Positions 11,663 to 23,140 of a stretch of DNA of 64,000 bases are shown in pieces (position 1 is the first letter of the stretch; every line of letters starts with the position of its first letter). This stretch comes from Antedon mediterranea (Eukaryota; Echinodermata; Crinoidea; Comatulida; Antedonidae). The notes under the pieces were generated by a model. The model did not search any database. It worked only from the letters and a program-made list of their open reading frames with translations, and had not been told where the DNA came from. A program made the translations under genes and the position numbers. The DNA is taken from assembly GCF_964355755.1 (NCBI RefSeq), contig NC_092671.1:7761001-7825000 (forward strand). The letters run 5' to 3'.

Positions 11663-12706
11663 CAGACGTTCCAACCTAAATGAATTAAAAATCGGGAGGG
11701 TATACCGCCACCAACGTTAACACTGTGATGTCTGTCGCCACCAACGTTCAAGAATAAAAGTATACTGTACTACCAACACGATATAATTTATAAAGACAGC
11801 TCTTTGCAAATCAGAGTAATACAAACAAAAAGAAAAGAACTTGTTTGGTGATTATAAATCAAACTTTATTTACTAACTTTATATACACTTAAATAAAAAA
11901 CCATTCACAGTACAGTACAAATCTGTATTTAGTTGTATTAATTCATTAACAAAAATACAAATTAAAACAAACAACTTACTGGAGTGTACAGCAACATCGT
12001 TGATTCCTCCCTGTGAGCATGACAATTCACGTTACAAATAGTGCAAAAAAACTTGTATTCACTCTCGGTAACGTGTTGATTACTCGCACTAACAAACGGA
12101 AACGTATTTTTCCGTTCATTAGAAAATCTAGTTTTATATTTTTTCTTGTTACAGCTTTCTTTAGTCTCTAAAACTACGCTACTACGTTTTTCCGACATTC
12201 TGTAAAACCAGAAAATTTCACGAGTGATTGCAATTCGCGAAAGTATGTACGCAAAATACAGTACTACAAGTACTTTTCCGGTACATGCGCAGTGAGAATA
12301 CATACAGTACTGTACGATGGTACGATCGATGCCTGGGCATTGGAATTGGGTCAAAGAACTTGTAACTAGCAATTTCAGTACACGCGCGCCTACTACTGAT
12401 ACTGTAGATTCATCGCGTACTGTCGGTAAACACAAAGGACGTCGCCTTACAGTACGCTGCACTATGCTATACAATCTTTACATACATTACATGTTCGTTG
12501 TATCATACGGGGTGGTACGTACCGTACGACGTGTGAGATTAAATTAATTTGTACTTTCGTGGGAAGATAGATTTTAATTTAATGCAATAATACTGAATTT
12601 TATAGAAATGTGTGAAATCGGGAGATATATTTAAAATTCGGGAGACCGGGAGGTGATGTTAAAATTCGGGAGGCTCCCGGATAAATCGGGAGGGTTGGAA
12701 CGTCTG
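11663..12706 (-). mobile_element. Nested DNA transposon, 1044 bp, with 6-bp target duplication
   Basis: The element begins CAGACGTTCCAACC and ends with the exact reverse complement (14-bp terminal inverted repeats). It is flanked on both sides by AAGTAC (11657-11662 and 12707-12712), which looks like a 6-bp target-site duplication. The subterminal motif TCGGGAG recurs several times near the right end (12619-12690) and once near the left end, as expected for transposase-binding sites. It carries a zinc-finger exon on the minus strand. The CAG...CTG ends and subterminal repeats suggest a hAT-like or related family; the duplication length is unusual for hAT (8 bp), so the superfamily is left open. 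Confidence 0.7.
11962..12198 (-). pseudogene. Transposase-type N-terminal zinc-finger exon, frameshifted
   Basis: From an ATG at 12196-12198 the minus strand reads MSEKRSSVVLETKESC, a basic KKKYKTRF segment, then FPFVSAS and FCTICNVNCHAH. This matches the pattern of the zinc finger found at the start of many domesticated and transposon-borne proteins (aromatic-Pro-Phe, then CxxC). Just after CHAH the expected continuation GGINDVAVHSS is present only in another frame, so one base appears to be lost. A GTAAG donor follows. No downstream catalytic exons are present in the element, so it is a remnant. Confidence 0.5.
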
Positions 12707-13016
12707 AAGTACCCGCGTGTGACAAAAACACGTGCAGGTACCGCATTTTAGTAAATCGAAGACGGAGGCCTACGTTCCACCATTTGGCCATAGAAAAAAT
12801 GATCGTACATCGTTTTTGTCCATGATTTGCGTTTAAAAAAAAGGGGAATCCCCCGGTCAGTGAAAACACGTAGCAGTTGTAGATATCGAAAAAGCTGCCA
12901 AAGGCGCAGGGAGGCGCAGCTACGAATTGTTTTCAATTGTGCAATTTGAAATTTTATTAAACGTATTAATAAAGGAAAGTTGGTGAAATCATTCCTATTT
13001 TTTTTTGCTAAATATA

Positions 13017-13037
13017 TTATTATTATTATTATTATTT
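13017..13037. repeat. (ATT)n microsatellite
   Basis: A short ATT/TTA trinucleotide run lies inside the right half of the outer transposon. Confidence 0.75.
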
Positions 13038-13114
13038 ATAGTTAAAAAATTGTGAAGAAATATTATTTTATCAATCCCCTTCATTTGCACTTTTTGCGTT
13101 CCATACTTTAACGG

Positions 13115-13320
13115 GGCCGAGTTGACTTGAGGCCGAGTTGACTTGAGGCCGAGTTGACTTGAGGCCGAGTTGACTTGAGGCCGAGTTGACTTGAGGCCGA
13201 GTTGACTTGAGGCCGAGTTGACTTGAGGCCGAGTTGACTTGAGGCCGAGTTGACTTGAGGCCGAGTTGACTTGAGGCCGAGTTGACTTGAGGCCGAGTTG
13301 AATTGAGGCCGACTTGACTT
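13115..13320. repeat. 16-bp minisatellite, about 13 units
   Basis: The unit GAGGCCGAGTTGACTT is repeated about thirteen times with almost no divergence; single changes appear only in the last two units. It forms part of the right inverted terminus of the surrounding transposon. The left terminus has only about seven degenerate units, so the array expanded after insertion or differs in copy number between ends. An open frame through it on the minus strand is an artefact of the repeat. Confidence 0.95.
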
Positions 13321-13349
13321 TGGCCGAGACGGTTTAGGGCCGACTTGGA

Positions 13350-15008
13350 TCGAAACCGAATAAAACATGAAATGATTCTCTATAGGCCTATAGCTAGCTA
13401 GTATCTAAACTAACTAGCTAGGCTAGACCTAGTCCTCATCATGAAGATATCTTCTGTAATAATAATTATTGATAATCATTAATGGTGTGTAACCGAAACG
13501 GCGGCCAGCATTGTTTTAATAATATGGTGGTTCTTATTGGGCCTGCCTGCCTGGGCGCATTCAGCCCGCTGATCGGGGTAGTGTATGGCAACCGGCCTAG
13601 CTAGGCCTAGGCCTAGTGTAGAACTAAGAATAGGCTAAGTCAGACTGACAGGGGGCCTAGCCTAGCTAGATTAGTAGGTTATGCTTCTTAGTTAGCTTCT
13701 TACGCCTTACCGTTTATTTAAAATTGCATGAACACATGGTATACTACGCCCAATTCCCGTATTCTTCAAAACACTGGAACAAACTGTTCGTAACATCATA
13801 CAAGTCTAGGCCTTTATATGATAGAATTAATAATAACAAAAAAGTTTACTCCCGTTTTGCCGTCCTTTTAAATTTCTCGCTCGTGTGTTTTTACCACCGT
13901 ACCTGCTTAAGGATGAGGGCAGCAAACACATTTATCTTACAATATCCAAAGATATCTCTGACAATTTATTCATTCATTCAATCATCCAATCTTTTATTTC
14001 GGAACATCTGGTCCATAAAAAGAAAAATTACATAAAATTTATTAAAAATAAACAAACCTGTACTAATTACTACTACTCATCTCATGATGGCATTCAACCT
14101 GGAGAGCATCTTTGACTTATATAAGACGTTGCCTATAATCGTTGAGACTAAAACATCACTTGAATACGTTTTTAATAATTTGGCTGTAGTTTGTACACTG
14201 TTACTGTGCCTTGTACCTCCTTAATATGATTTTAATCATTATGTATTTTATAATCTACAATTACGTTAGGATTTACATAGTAGTTCCTAGACTATTTATG
14301 TTATAAGACATTCTTTTAAAAAATGCGCGTATTATCTCAAAGGCATTTTAGTTACCATTCAGGCCCTTAAGTACCTCACCAAAATGTTTTGATTGAATCG
14401 AACCATCTAATCGTAGAAACATACAGAATGGAAAAAATAATACGATGCTTTAATAGACCACGATATATTATAAATGCCAGATATAGGTCTAGGTGAATGA
14501 CCAAGAGAGTGTGTGAGTTTGGTCAATTTCGGGTTAAGAACAGTAGGCCTACAACAGGAACATCTCATGGGTACCAATACAGATTTAAACAATGATATGT
14601 TTTCATGTTGTTTAATCCGCATATGAAGATTATAAACCGATGTGAATAGGCCTAAAACATGTAGATCTAGGCCTACTCAGATTGTTAATCATCGCATTAT
14701 AATCTCTCTTCAATAGGCCTACAAAGCTTGATAAATAAACTTTCTTTATTGTGTAGGCCTATTGTAGGTCTATATCTCACCTTTAATGTCAATCTTTTAA
14801 AACATGTTATATATATGATTTTATAAAATGTTACGTTTTTAATTATAGCGTTTATATTTATATAAATGTATTTTTCAATCTTTTATCTCATGATTTTATC
14901 CTAATAATGTTTAACTTTTTTAAAATCACATCACCCTCTTCTTTCTTGTAATCTTGTTGATTTTTTACCAGTGAATGAATGAATGAAAAGCGCCACGGTA
15001 CGACATCT
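13350..15008. other. Intergenic DNA, no gene recognised
   Basis: The region 13380-13680 is unusually rich in the words CTAGGCCTAG and AGCTAGG. Two overlapping ORFs at 13724-14115 have no recognisable domain. Nothing else can be supported. Confidence 0.4.
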
Positions 15009-15009
15009 A

Positions 15010-15190
15010 AAGCGTGGTTCCCACTTGCCACGCAACACAAGGACGTAACACAACGCAAGTGAATTGACCAATCACAAGCGATGGCTTATTCGCTTGTGAT
15101 TGCTAACTGTCTATAACTTCGCTTGTCATTGGTTAAAACGCTTGCGTTGCGTTTACGTCCTTGCGTTACGTTCTAGTGGGAACCAAGCTT
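15010..15190. mobile_element. Palindromic MITE, copy 1 of a tandem pair
   Basis: The ends are AAGCGTGGTTCCCACT and the inverted AGTGGGAACCAAGCTT, flanked by TA on both sides. The interior is itself palindromic, with CAATCACAAGCGA facing TCGCTTGTGATT and GACGTAACACAACGCAAG facing CTTGCGTTGCGTTTACGTCC. It has no coding capacity. The TA target and palindromic body fit a Tc1/mariner-like or ISL2EU-type non-autonomous element; the superfamily is inferred. Confidence 0.75.
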
Positions 15191-15192
15191 TA

Positions 15193-15396
15193 AGCTTGGT
15201 TCCCACTAGCGACGCAACGTAACGCAAACTACGCAACGTAAGAAAATGCCCTTCCAATAATTGTGTTTTCCCGCCTGCGTGAAATCAAACCTGCGATGTT
15301 CAGCACTATTGCGTCGTCGGTTCCCACTTGTGATTACGCAATACAATACTTTGTGTCGATACGTTGTTGCGTTGCGTTCTAGTGGGAACCACGCTT
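15193..15396. mobile_element. Palindromic MITE, copy 2 of a tandem pair
   Basis: The ends are AGCTTGGTTCCCACTAG and CTAGTGGGAACCACGCTT, again bounded by TA. It directly abuts copy 1, sharing the central TA, so AAGCTTTAAGCTT forms the centre of a perfect palindrome at the junction. The interior differs from copy 1 but keeps GACGCAACGTAACGCAA-type words near both ends. Confidence 0.7.
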
Positions 15397-15398
15397 TA

Positions 15399-18300
15399 AG
15401 AGTTCATCCACAACCAATACCTCTACCTTTAAGTAGGCCTATACCCGTTTTTTTAAAGTTATTCAATTCTTCGAAAATAAAGATGGTTTATTAGCATGGA
15501 ATTTATAAAGGTTGCATATACAGTGTATCAATGTATGGGTTCGAATAAGCACACAACATGTCCAACAGGTTTTTAAAATGGTTAACCAATTTTCGGTATG
15601 GTAACGTACTCTATATCTCTATATTACGAATGTATTAATTACGTATAATTTGTCCACATGTGACGCCTTATTAGGTTAAGTTAGGCTTATGGTCTATTAT
15701 ACAAATGTCACGTGTAGCCTACGTGGTACAAATGTCACATGTGATACAAATGCCACACTGTATCACAACATCTGCCTATGATATTTGGTAAACTTATACA
15801 TGCCTGCAGTACCAAGAATCGGCTATCAAAAGCATCATTTACTGATGATAATTAAATTCTACATTAGTATTGTATCGATATTACTGTAATTAAAGTATTT
15901 GATCGTCTTACGTCCTTCGTGCTATTCATTACGCTATATTCCTATCGTTAAACACCTGAGGTGTTTAAATACACTCTACGTCATATTGTGTTATCTAAAC
16001 ATACCAATTTATTACATCTTATAGTATATTTATGGATATCGATTTACCATTACTTTTTTGTTCATACTACCAGTTAGTAAATAGGTAGATTTAATTTAAT
16101 TGCTTTCTCTGGTCAACGCGTTTACCGTCGTTTGTAACGCTCCTATTTTGACGTGGTTCAATCCGCATGGGAGTCATTGAGTTGTTCGACTAAAAGTTTT
16201 CTCCACCTCGTACTAGTCAAATCTTTTCCAAGTGATTGCGTTCAGTGTTAACACTAGTCGTCAAGACTCACTGTACAGATGTCTTCATTACGACAATTAC
16301 AAGAATCATCGAAGCATAATTGTCAAATGTTACGACGAAGCACAGATCCTACGATGAAACACGTTCCCCCCAGGTCTCATTATCCCCATGACACTCTCAA
16401 TAGGTGACAAGTAATAGGATGACTATATTAATTTTTCAATAGTTCAATCAGTCCGACATTAAATTGTGTTGATTCTCGGCGAGGGACTTGTATATTTAGA
16501 GATTAATAAGAAAGAGTTAAAAACGATATTATTTTTTCACGTGTTCTTCAACACAATATCATCAACGTATAAAGGCCATTCGTATACATATCCGAAAAAC
16601 ATTTCAATGTAACGAATGCTAATAAATTTAGAAAGAATTTAGCCCCCTGAAGAATAATTCAAACAATAATGATTAAAATAAAACGAAATCAATTTCATAA
16701 TATTCAGTAATATAAACGTCACATTGCTTAAGTGTACTTTTGAATAACTCTTTTCTTAATAAACACAGTACAGTTGTTGTTTTCGACGCGTTTAAACAAT
16801 AACTCGATACGGTATAAATCATTGAGATTGTCTGATGAGATACCGTATGTAGTAATTTTCATATTTTATATATTATGCTCAAATGCGTATTTACGGGATT
16901 AAACAGGCCCAATGCTCAAAATTTGCAAATTTTAAACTATAAATCAATGATATTATTTGAAGGGAGGTGGTCGCGAGCAAAAGGAAATATTCAGAATGCT
17001 ATTATATTAATGTATAAAACGAAATCATACACATAAATGGCCAATTTAGATAACGCAGTTCAAATTATTGAAAAATGGTTACAAATTACAATATAAAAAG
17101 ATCTGTTCTCACCTTTCAAATACAAACTTCAATTGAATAACATTACCTGTATATTATCTGTGGTGTGAGAAATTGAAATTGCCAGTTTTCTCAATTTAAT
17201 AATATAATTTCTGTCCTTGTTTTAGCACCTTTCCTTAAGTTTTCTCGTCTTATATTGTTTTTTTCTTTTTCAACGACATGTCATCGTAGCCAACGGCTTG
17301 TACAACTTGATGTTTCAATCGCGTGTACGCGTCCGAGCGTGACTACTCTAAATATCCACAATAAATTGAAAACCGCCAAGTTCTTCTCGACGGCCTACGT
17401 ACTCACAAGTATTCCCATTAGTACACGTTAATTATTCACGAGACCGCGGGACTAAAATATACCGACTTACAGAAAATTAGCGGCTTACGAAGCATATTGA
17501 TGTGAAGATAATAACAAAACGGTTTAATTATTGGTTATCGTTTGAAACAACAAATTACAGAGAAACTGTTGTTAAAAAAATTCTTGGTTTAGAATACTGG
17601 TTGTGATTAAGTGCACTATGTGAGATACATTCGACGTAAATTTTTTTTCGGCCCAAACGTGTATAAAATGTACGTTTTTCTTCATTTACATATTACTAAA
17701 AAAAGAAAAGTTGCAGCCCACTCCGTAAAAAGTTTTGACTTTGTGGCATGTAACGCGATGGCATGCACCGCGACGGGTTCCGTAAAAATAGGCCCAGTAA
17801 ACGCGTTCAAAAGATTGTTCGTGTAATTGAACTGGAAGTTCTAAACCGTCTATTTAAACATTATTTTGGCTGATAACTAAATTGACGAACTTAAATCACG
17901 CATTTATTGCTACTGAAGGGACAATTCAAACAAAATTCGATTTCATTATTAAAACTACAAACGTTTAAAATACTTCTTCTGCTTCTAATGATGATATTAT
18001 TTGACCACCCGCAGAAAAAGAAACTTTTCCTGCAACTATTACGTTATGTTTTATTGTTTCAAAACCCGTTAGAAATCGTCTTCTTTGCAATCAGCATTAA
18101 TAAATAACGTAAATGATACATATTGTTATTGTTGTCCAAGTTCAACAAAACCCCCGAATTAGAAGGACACATGTTTCAATTATTTATTTTCACGTGTCCG
18201 TTAACAATATTTTTTTTCTCAAGGTCTTTCATAAAAGATGGTTTACGTTGAGGCCTTGTTATAAGTGAATATTCTTCTTCGGCTTTTTTTGTGGGCAATT

Positions 18301-21300
18301 GTTGGCCTACTATAATTGACTATCACACTTTCTATTATCTCAATTTTATTTTATCTTGTTCGTCTATTGAATATGTAATAGGCCTATGGACGTGCGCTTT
18401 GATAACTGTATCTATAACAATTGAATTTTTATCGGTGTATGATTGAAGTATTAAGTTGTTTTTATAACGAAGGTGTTTGACTAGTGATAATAACTACCAG
18501 GCCTGGAGCAAGTGGCCACTCTTTTGTGTGTGCGGTAAGAGCAATATAGGCCTAACGAAATTAATATGTTAATTTTGAATATGGTATATTTAAATTAATT
18601 ATTGCATTTTCAATGCACATTGTTATTATCTTCAATATTATATAATGTATTCTTCTAAAAGTTAAGGTAAGCTTGTCTGTCGACAACTCTTTCCATTTGA
18701 ACAAATAAATAAATGAAGAAATAAATATTCGGTAGTTCTGTCCTCAATATGAAAATCAAATATGAGAAGTCTGCCTTTTGAAAACACAATATTGGTCAAT
18801 GAGAAAACTATATTTGACCAAAGTCCTTCACTTCCTTGCTGGCGGTCAATGGTAATTCCTGAATCTTTGATCTTTAACATCCATTTTCTGACGAATAGGT
18901 CTAATTATTCTTATTTAATGAAGATTTAGTACTGATGAAACCAGAATACGCTTAATGGTAAGCAATTTACCCGGCCGTCGACAAGGAAGCTAAATCTATC
19001 TAGGCCTAGCTATTGAAAATGTGATAATTTAGTACCGTATTATATGGCCATTCTCGACTCCAACGCGTTGTCGCGTTTCCTCGTTGATGACTGTTGACGG
19101 TCTAAACGGATTAATTAAACCAATTAGTAAATGATTTTGATTGGATTTGAACGCATCATTTATACCAATGCCTCTAGCTTATTTTTGAAACAAGCTTCTG
19201 TGTGTTAGTTTACAGGTATTAATTACGAAAGAGTTGAGTCAAAACAATATTGAACGTGGAATTAATAGTAGATTAAGGGTCGTCAGTTAATATTACCGCC
19301 CTCTCTACGGAGTCATTAGCGAATCAAGCCATTGAGGGTCATTGAGCTAAAGTTATAATATCTTTATTATCTAAAAGTGTTATCTTTCGTCTAAAAGTTT
19401 TCCAGAATTAATTTCTTAAAAGAACGCCAGCACTCGAGATTTAATATCAAGCACTTGTTCCGTTGTTTAACGGACCGCGATATCGTGTGAAATAATGGAA
19501 AATCATAATATACCGTAAAGGATTGAAAGACGTCTTCCGTTCGCTGAAACAGAACAAAATGTAAGCCTATATGAACAATATTGCACCATAGCCTTGTTTT
19601 CAACAAAAACTCATTATTTGACAATTATAACTTTTCCTGATAGTTTTTTCAAGTTTTTGGTTAGATCGGACGACAGCGCATCTGTAAAAGTGATGAAGTT
19701 TAAAAAAAAAAGAAAACATTGAAATTTAATCATCTTTCCTTGACACAAATTTAGTCTTCTTTTTATTTGTTAAAAGCCGTTGGAAATTGGTGTGAATTAT
19801 AAAATAACATGATTCACATCAACAGTATTATGCGCCTATAAGTTAGTTATAAGTTAGTTATGCGCGACACTTGTCGGATGGCTCAGTGATAATTCTCGAT
19901 GTGTTGAAAATGTTAGGTTTGCGTCATTTCAAAGTAGTTCAACAACCGAGCAGAATGATACTAATGTCGTCATTGGATAAGTAAGATGACGATTTCTTAT
20001 GACTGTTTCGATAAGTCGTCTTTCTTTTATCAGTTTATTTAACCGTATTATTAATTAATGATATGAATCATTTAGAAGAATGTAACTAATTAGGATTCTT
20101 AGATACACATGTTTTCTTAATTCTGAGTACAGCCTAATTAATTTGTGTACAAGGATTTATATTAATCTAACAGCGAAAGTTATCATAACGTTTTTTCTTT
20201 AAAATTGATCAAATAAGTCTCGTTTAAGTTTCTGAAATGTACAAATAAATACCGTTAAATGTTGTTCTTTTGTACTTTTTGTACTGAAAATGAAACCATG
20301 TTGATTTCTTTTTTACGGTATACGGTATTATACCTTATCACACACCTGGGCGTTCTCTGATTATTTTTGTATAACCCAAAGCATTTACTGCACCAACGTT
20401 CTATTTTATATTTAAATCGTTCTATCTCACGTTCAATTAGAAAAAAAAACTTTAAGAAGATTGAGAAACGCAATGAGAATGTTCACCGACGTACCGAGCC
20501 TGCCTCGTGTCACTGTTCTTGAATTAAGTACACGTTTACTTTTGAGCAGTAATGTGAACAAAATGAATGTTTTGTATTATTTGTTGAATAGCGAGAATTG
20601 TGTCACTAGAGTAATGGAGTCAAGTCATGGAAATAATGTCCCAATCCAACTTTGCATATATAGTATTAATAACTTAAACAATAAAAAACAATAAAACTAT
20701 AAGAAAATTCAATTCAAATCACACAGTATTTGTTCTGTAGAGGATGATTTAATAATGTTTTTTTTTTACTTTCTGCTGCTGAGTACCGGTAGTGCAACAA
20801 CTGAAACTTCAAGACTTTCTTAACTTTATTTACTTCTTATAGAAATCATAGTGTACCGCAAACATTAGATAAATAATTTAAATAATAGATTATAATCCTA
20901 AATTGAAGACTTTGTCGTCAATATCACCAGTTAGCTGGGTCATAGAAAAGTAAGTACATGGCTTGGCGTATGGGAAGATTGTAAAGGTATTCCACGGTCG
21001 GACGCTTTGATCTTTTGTTTGGTATACAAGATAGTAATTATTAAATCTAACGGCCTCCTTGATCATTAACCGTAAATAACAACCTTAGCTATTGTTTAAA
21101 CTAAATCATGATTACAGGTACATTTTAATTACTCCTAAGCCTGTGAAAATCTACTTGTTTTGTAATAGACCATCTTAAAGTACCGACTAACTTAAGGAGT
21201 TTTCCCAACAGTTATAAAGTGAGCAATTCTTTGTACTGGAATCCCATCCTTGATCTTGAATAGTAAAACCGTTTGGAAATAGTTCTTTGATGTTGACAAT

Positions 21301-21904
21301 AGGTAACGAAATGAAATAGCAGATATAATGCAAACTTGCGGTGATTGCTGCCTCTAGAATAATCAATCAAAGTCTTAAATTCTACCGTTGAAGGTGTTCT
21401 CTTTCGTCTATGGAATCCTGTCATAGATATTGTTTTTATGACAAAACAAACAATATTAAACACGCTGTATGATAAGGCTTTGTATGTTTGTTTGCTTATA
21501 TTATACATCCAATATATAAAATATTGAATTATTTTTTGTATAGGCCTACTGTCTTATTTATTTATTTACTTATTTATTTATTCACTGGTGTTTATTGTAA
21601 ATATTTATTATTTTCTAAGGTTTCTTATTAACTTAAAGATCTGTGATCTGCTCAGATCTTAAAATATGCATCCTCATGTACTGGATTGTGGTAGTTGTAG
21701 TATATAAATTGAATTGAATTCTCAACATAAACGTAATTACTATACTAATAATATTAGATGATAAGGTGTTTTAAAATGTTTACACTTATGTCCATTAGGC
21801 ATTAGGTACATTAATGGACGAAGCTGAACATTAATGAGGATATTGCACGATAAAGATATGTTATCGTGACTTTGTATGAAGGTTATAAGCAGACGATAAC
21901 AAAA
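15399..21904. other. Evx 3' intergenic region, part 1
   Basis: No exon with domain support was found. Short ORFs here are isolated and lack splice or codon evidence. The stretch 16080-17480 has more CpG than its surroundings and could be regulatory, but this is only an impression by eye. A CCGCCCTCT word lies near 19297. Confidence 0.4.
21551..21592. repeat. (TTTA)n microsatellite
   Basis: An imperfect TTTA tetranucleotide run, interrupted by CTTA units. Confidence 0.8.
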
Positions 21905-22070
21905 TAAAGCTTTGTCTACACTATCAAACTTTTTGTGACAAAAACATGTGATGTTCCCATATATAGAGATGATGATGTCATATCACCACCATATTTGGGC
22001 ATAGCACTAACATATATGTGCACATCACACTTTTTTGTCAAACTAGTTTGATAGTGTAGACAGAGCTTTA
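21905..22070. mobile_element. MITE with TCTACACTATCAAACT termini, copy A
   Basis: The 166-bp element is bounded by TAAAGCTTTGTCTACAC and the inverted GTGTAGACAGAGCTTTA, with inverted repeats of about 26 bp and a TA target site. The interior has GATGTCATATCACCACCATA and related words found in the two other copies of the window (41879-42030 and 50749-50880). It is non-coding. Confidence 0.85.
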
Positions 22071-22637
22071 AGGAAATATGATGTTGATATTTTAGGCCTA
22101 CTGTAGTCCTGCTGATGAACGTATCAATTCAGGGCTCATCGATTATACTTAGTTGTCTCTTATTGTGGTAATTACCAAAATAACTTGACAAAAAATAAGT
22201 AGTAGGCCTATAATAAATATTCCAAGCAATCATAACAACTATAATAAGATAATAAGACTGACCTACTGGTATTTAATTAAAGGGAACAGAATAATGTGAA
22301 TGAGAAAGATTGTAAAATAATAATAATATAGTAATTCTGTGTCAATCACATAAGCATAATAAATCAATAGAAATAACAAAAATGTACCGTACATAGCGCC
22401 ATGTTTACAGTTACAAAGATCTTTTCAAATGTAAGCCAATTACGCCTAACAATTGATTTAACTTGTAATTCATTATAGGTTTATAAATCTTAAATACAGT
22501 TAAATATGTATACATATTTTATTATCATTTTATTAGCATTTTATTCTTATAGGCAATAGCCTAATGTTGTTATAAAAAACAAACAAGCAAAATACATTGA
22601 TAGATCCAAATAACGAAAAAGATTACAAAAAGGAACA

Positions 22638-23140
22638 AACAATTTATAGATGACCAGATTTCGATTCTCATTTGGATGAAATGTTTTATGACTCAAAAAT
22701 AAAACGATAAGTTAATAATAATTAGGCCTATTTATGTGATATCGAAATATAAGATAAACTTTTAAATATATATATATTATTGATAATTTTTAAATTCATA
22801 ATTAAACTGAACATAATAACTATTTTAAAATGTAATGATTAACCAAAAGAAAAATATAGATTTAACATGTTCCTGAAGTAATGAGTAGACAACAGTTTAT
22901 AGACGACCAGATTTCGAATCTCATTTGATGACATGTTTTGTGATGCTAAAATAAAACGATAATAGTAATTAGGCCTATTTATGTGATATCAAAATATAAG
23001 ATAAACTCTTATAAAACTATAAACTATGTATTATTACTATATTTTTGAATTCATAATTCAACTAAACATAATATCTATTTTAAAATGTAATGATTAACCA
23101 AAAGAAAAATATCGATTTAACATGTTCCTGAAATAATGAT
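22638..23140. repeat. Tandem duplication, unit about 250 bp
   Basis: Unit 1 (22638-22885) and unit 2 (22889-23140) share long identical words in the same order: GACCAGATTTCGA, ATTAGGCCTATTTATGTGAT, TTTTAAAATGTAATGATTAA and TTTAACATGTTCCTGAA. They differ by scattered substitutions and small indels. Neither unit has coding potential. Confidence 0.85.

Larger units (their letters stand above)
11402..13349. mobile_element. Transposon with minisatellite-bearing inverted termini
   Basis: The two ends are inverted copies of each other. The left end (11402-11544) reads CAAGTCGGCCCTAAACCGTC, then degenerate AAGTCAACTCGGCC units, then AGTATGGAACGCAAAAAGTG. The right end (13087-13348) is its reverse complement, but the middle has expanded into about thirteen units of a 16-bp repeat. 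The interior has no transposase of its own once the nested element at 11663-12706 is removed, so this is a non-autonomous foldback-type element. No clear target-site duplication was identified. Confidence 0.75.

Noticed and set aside
13108-13368. Minus-strand ORF with repeating SRPQVNSASSQLGLKST-type residues
   Set aside because: It is a translation of the 16-bp minisatellite in the transposon terminus, not a protein gene.
13509-13524. Minus-strand ATGCTGGCCGCCGTTTCG as possible ACADL transit-peptide exon
   Set aside because: The available GT positions are weak donors and give phase 0, whereas the next exon needs phase 2.
13724-14115. Two overlapping plus-strand ORFs of 76 and 103 codons
   Set aside because: No recognisable domain, no splice structure and AT-driven codon use; probably chance.
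20461-20694. Plus-strand ORF of 77 codons
   Set aside because: Isolated, without domain or splice support, in an AT-rich intergenic stretch.
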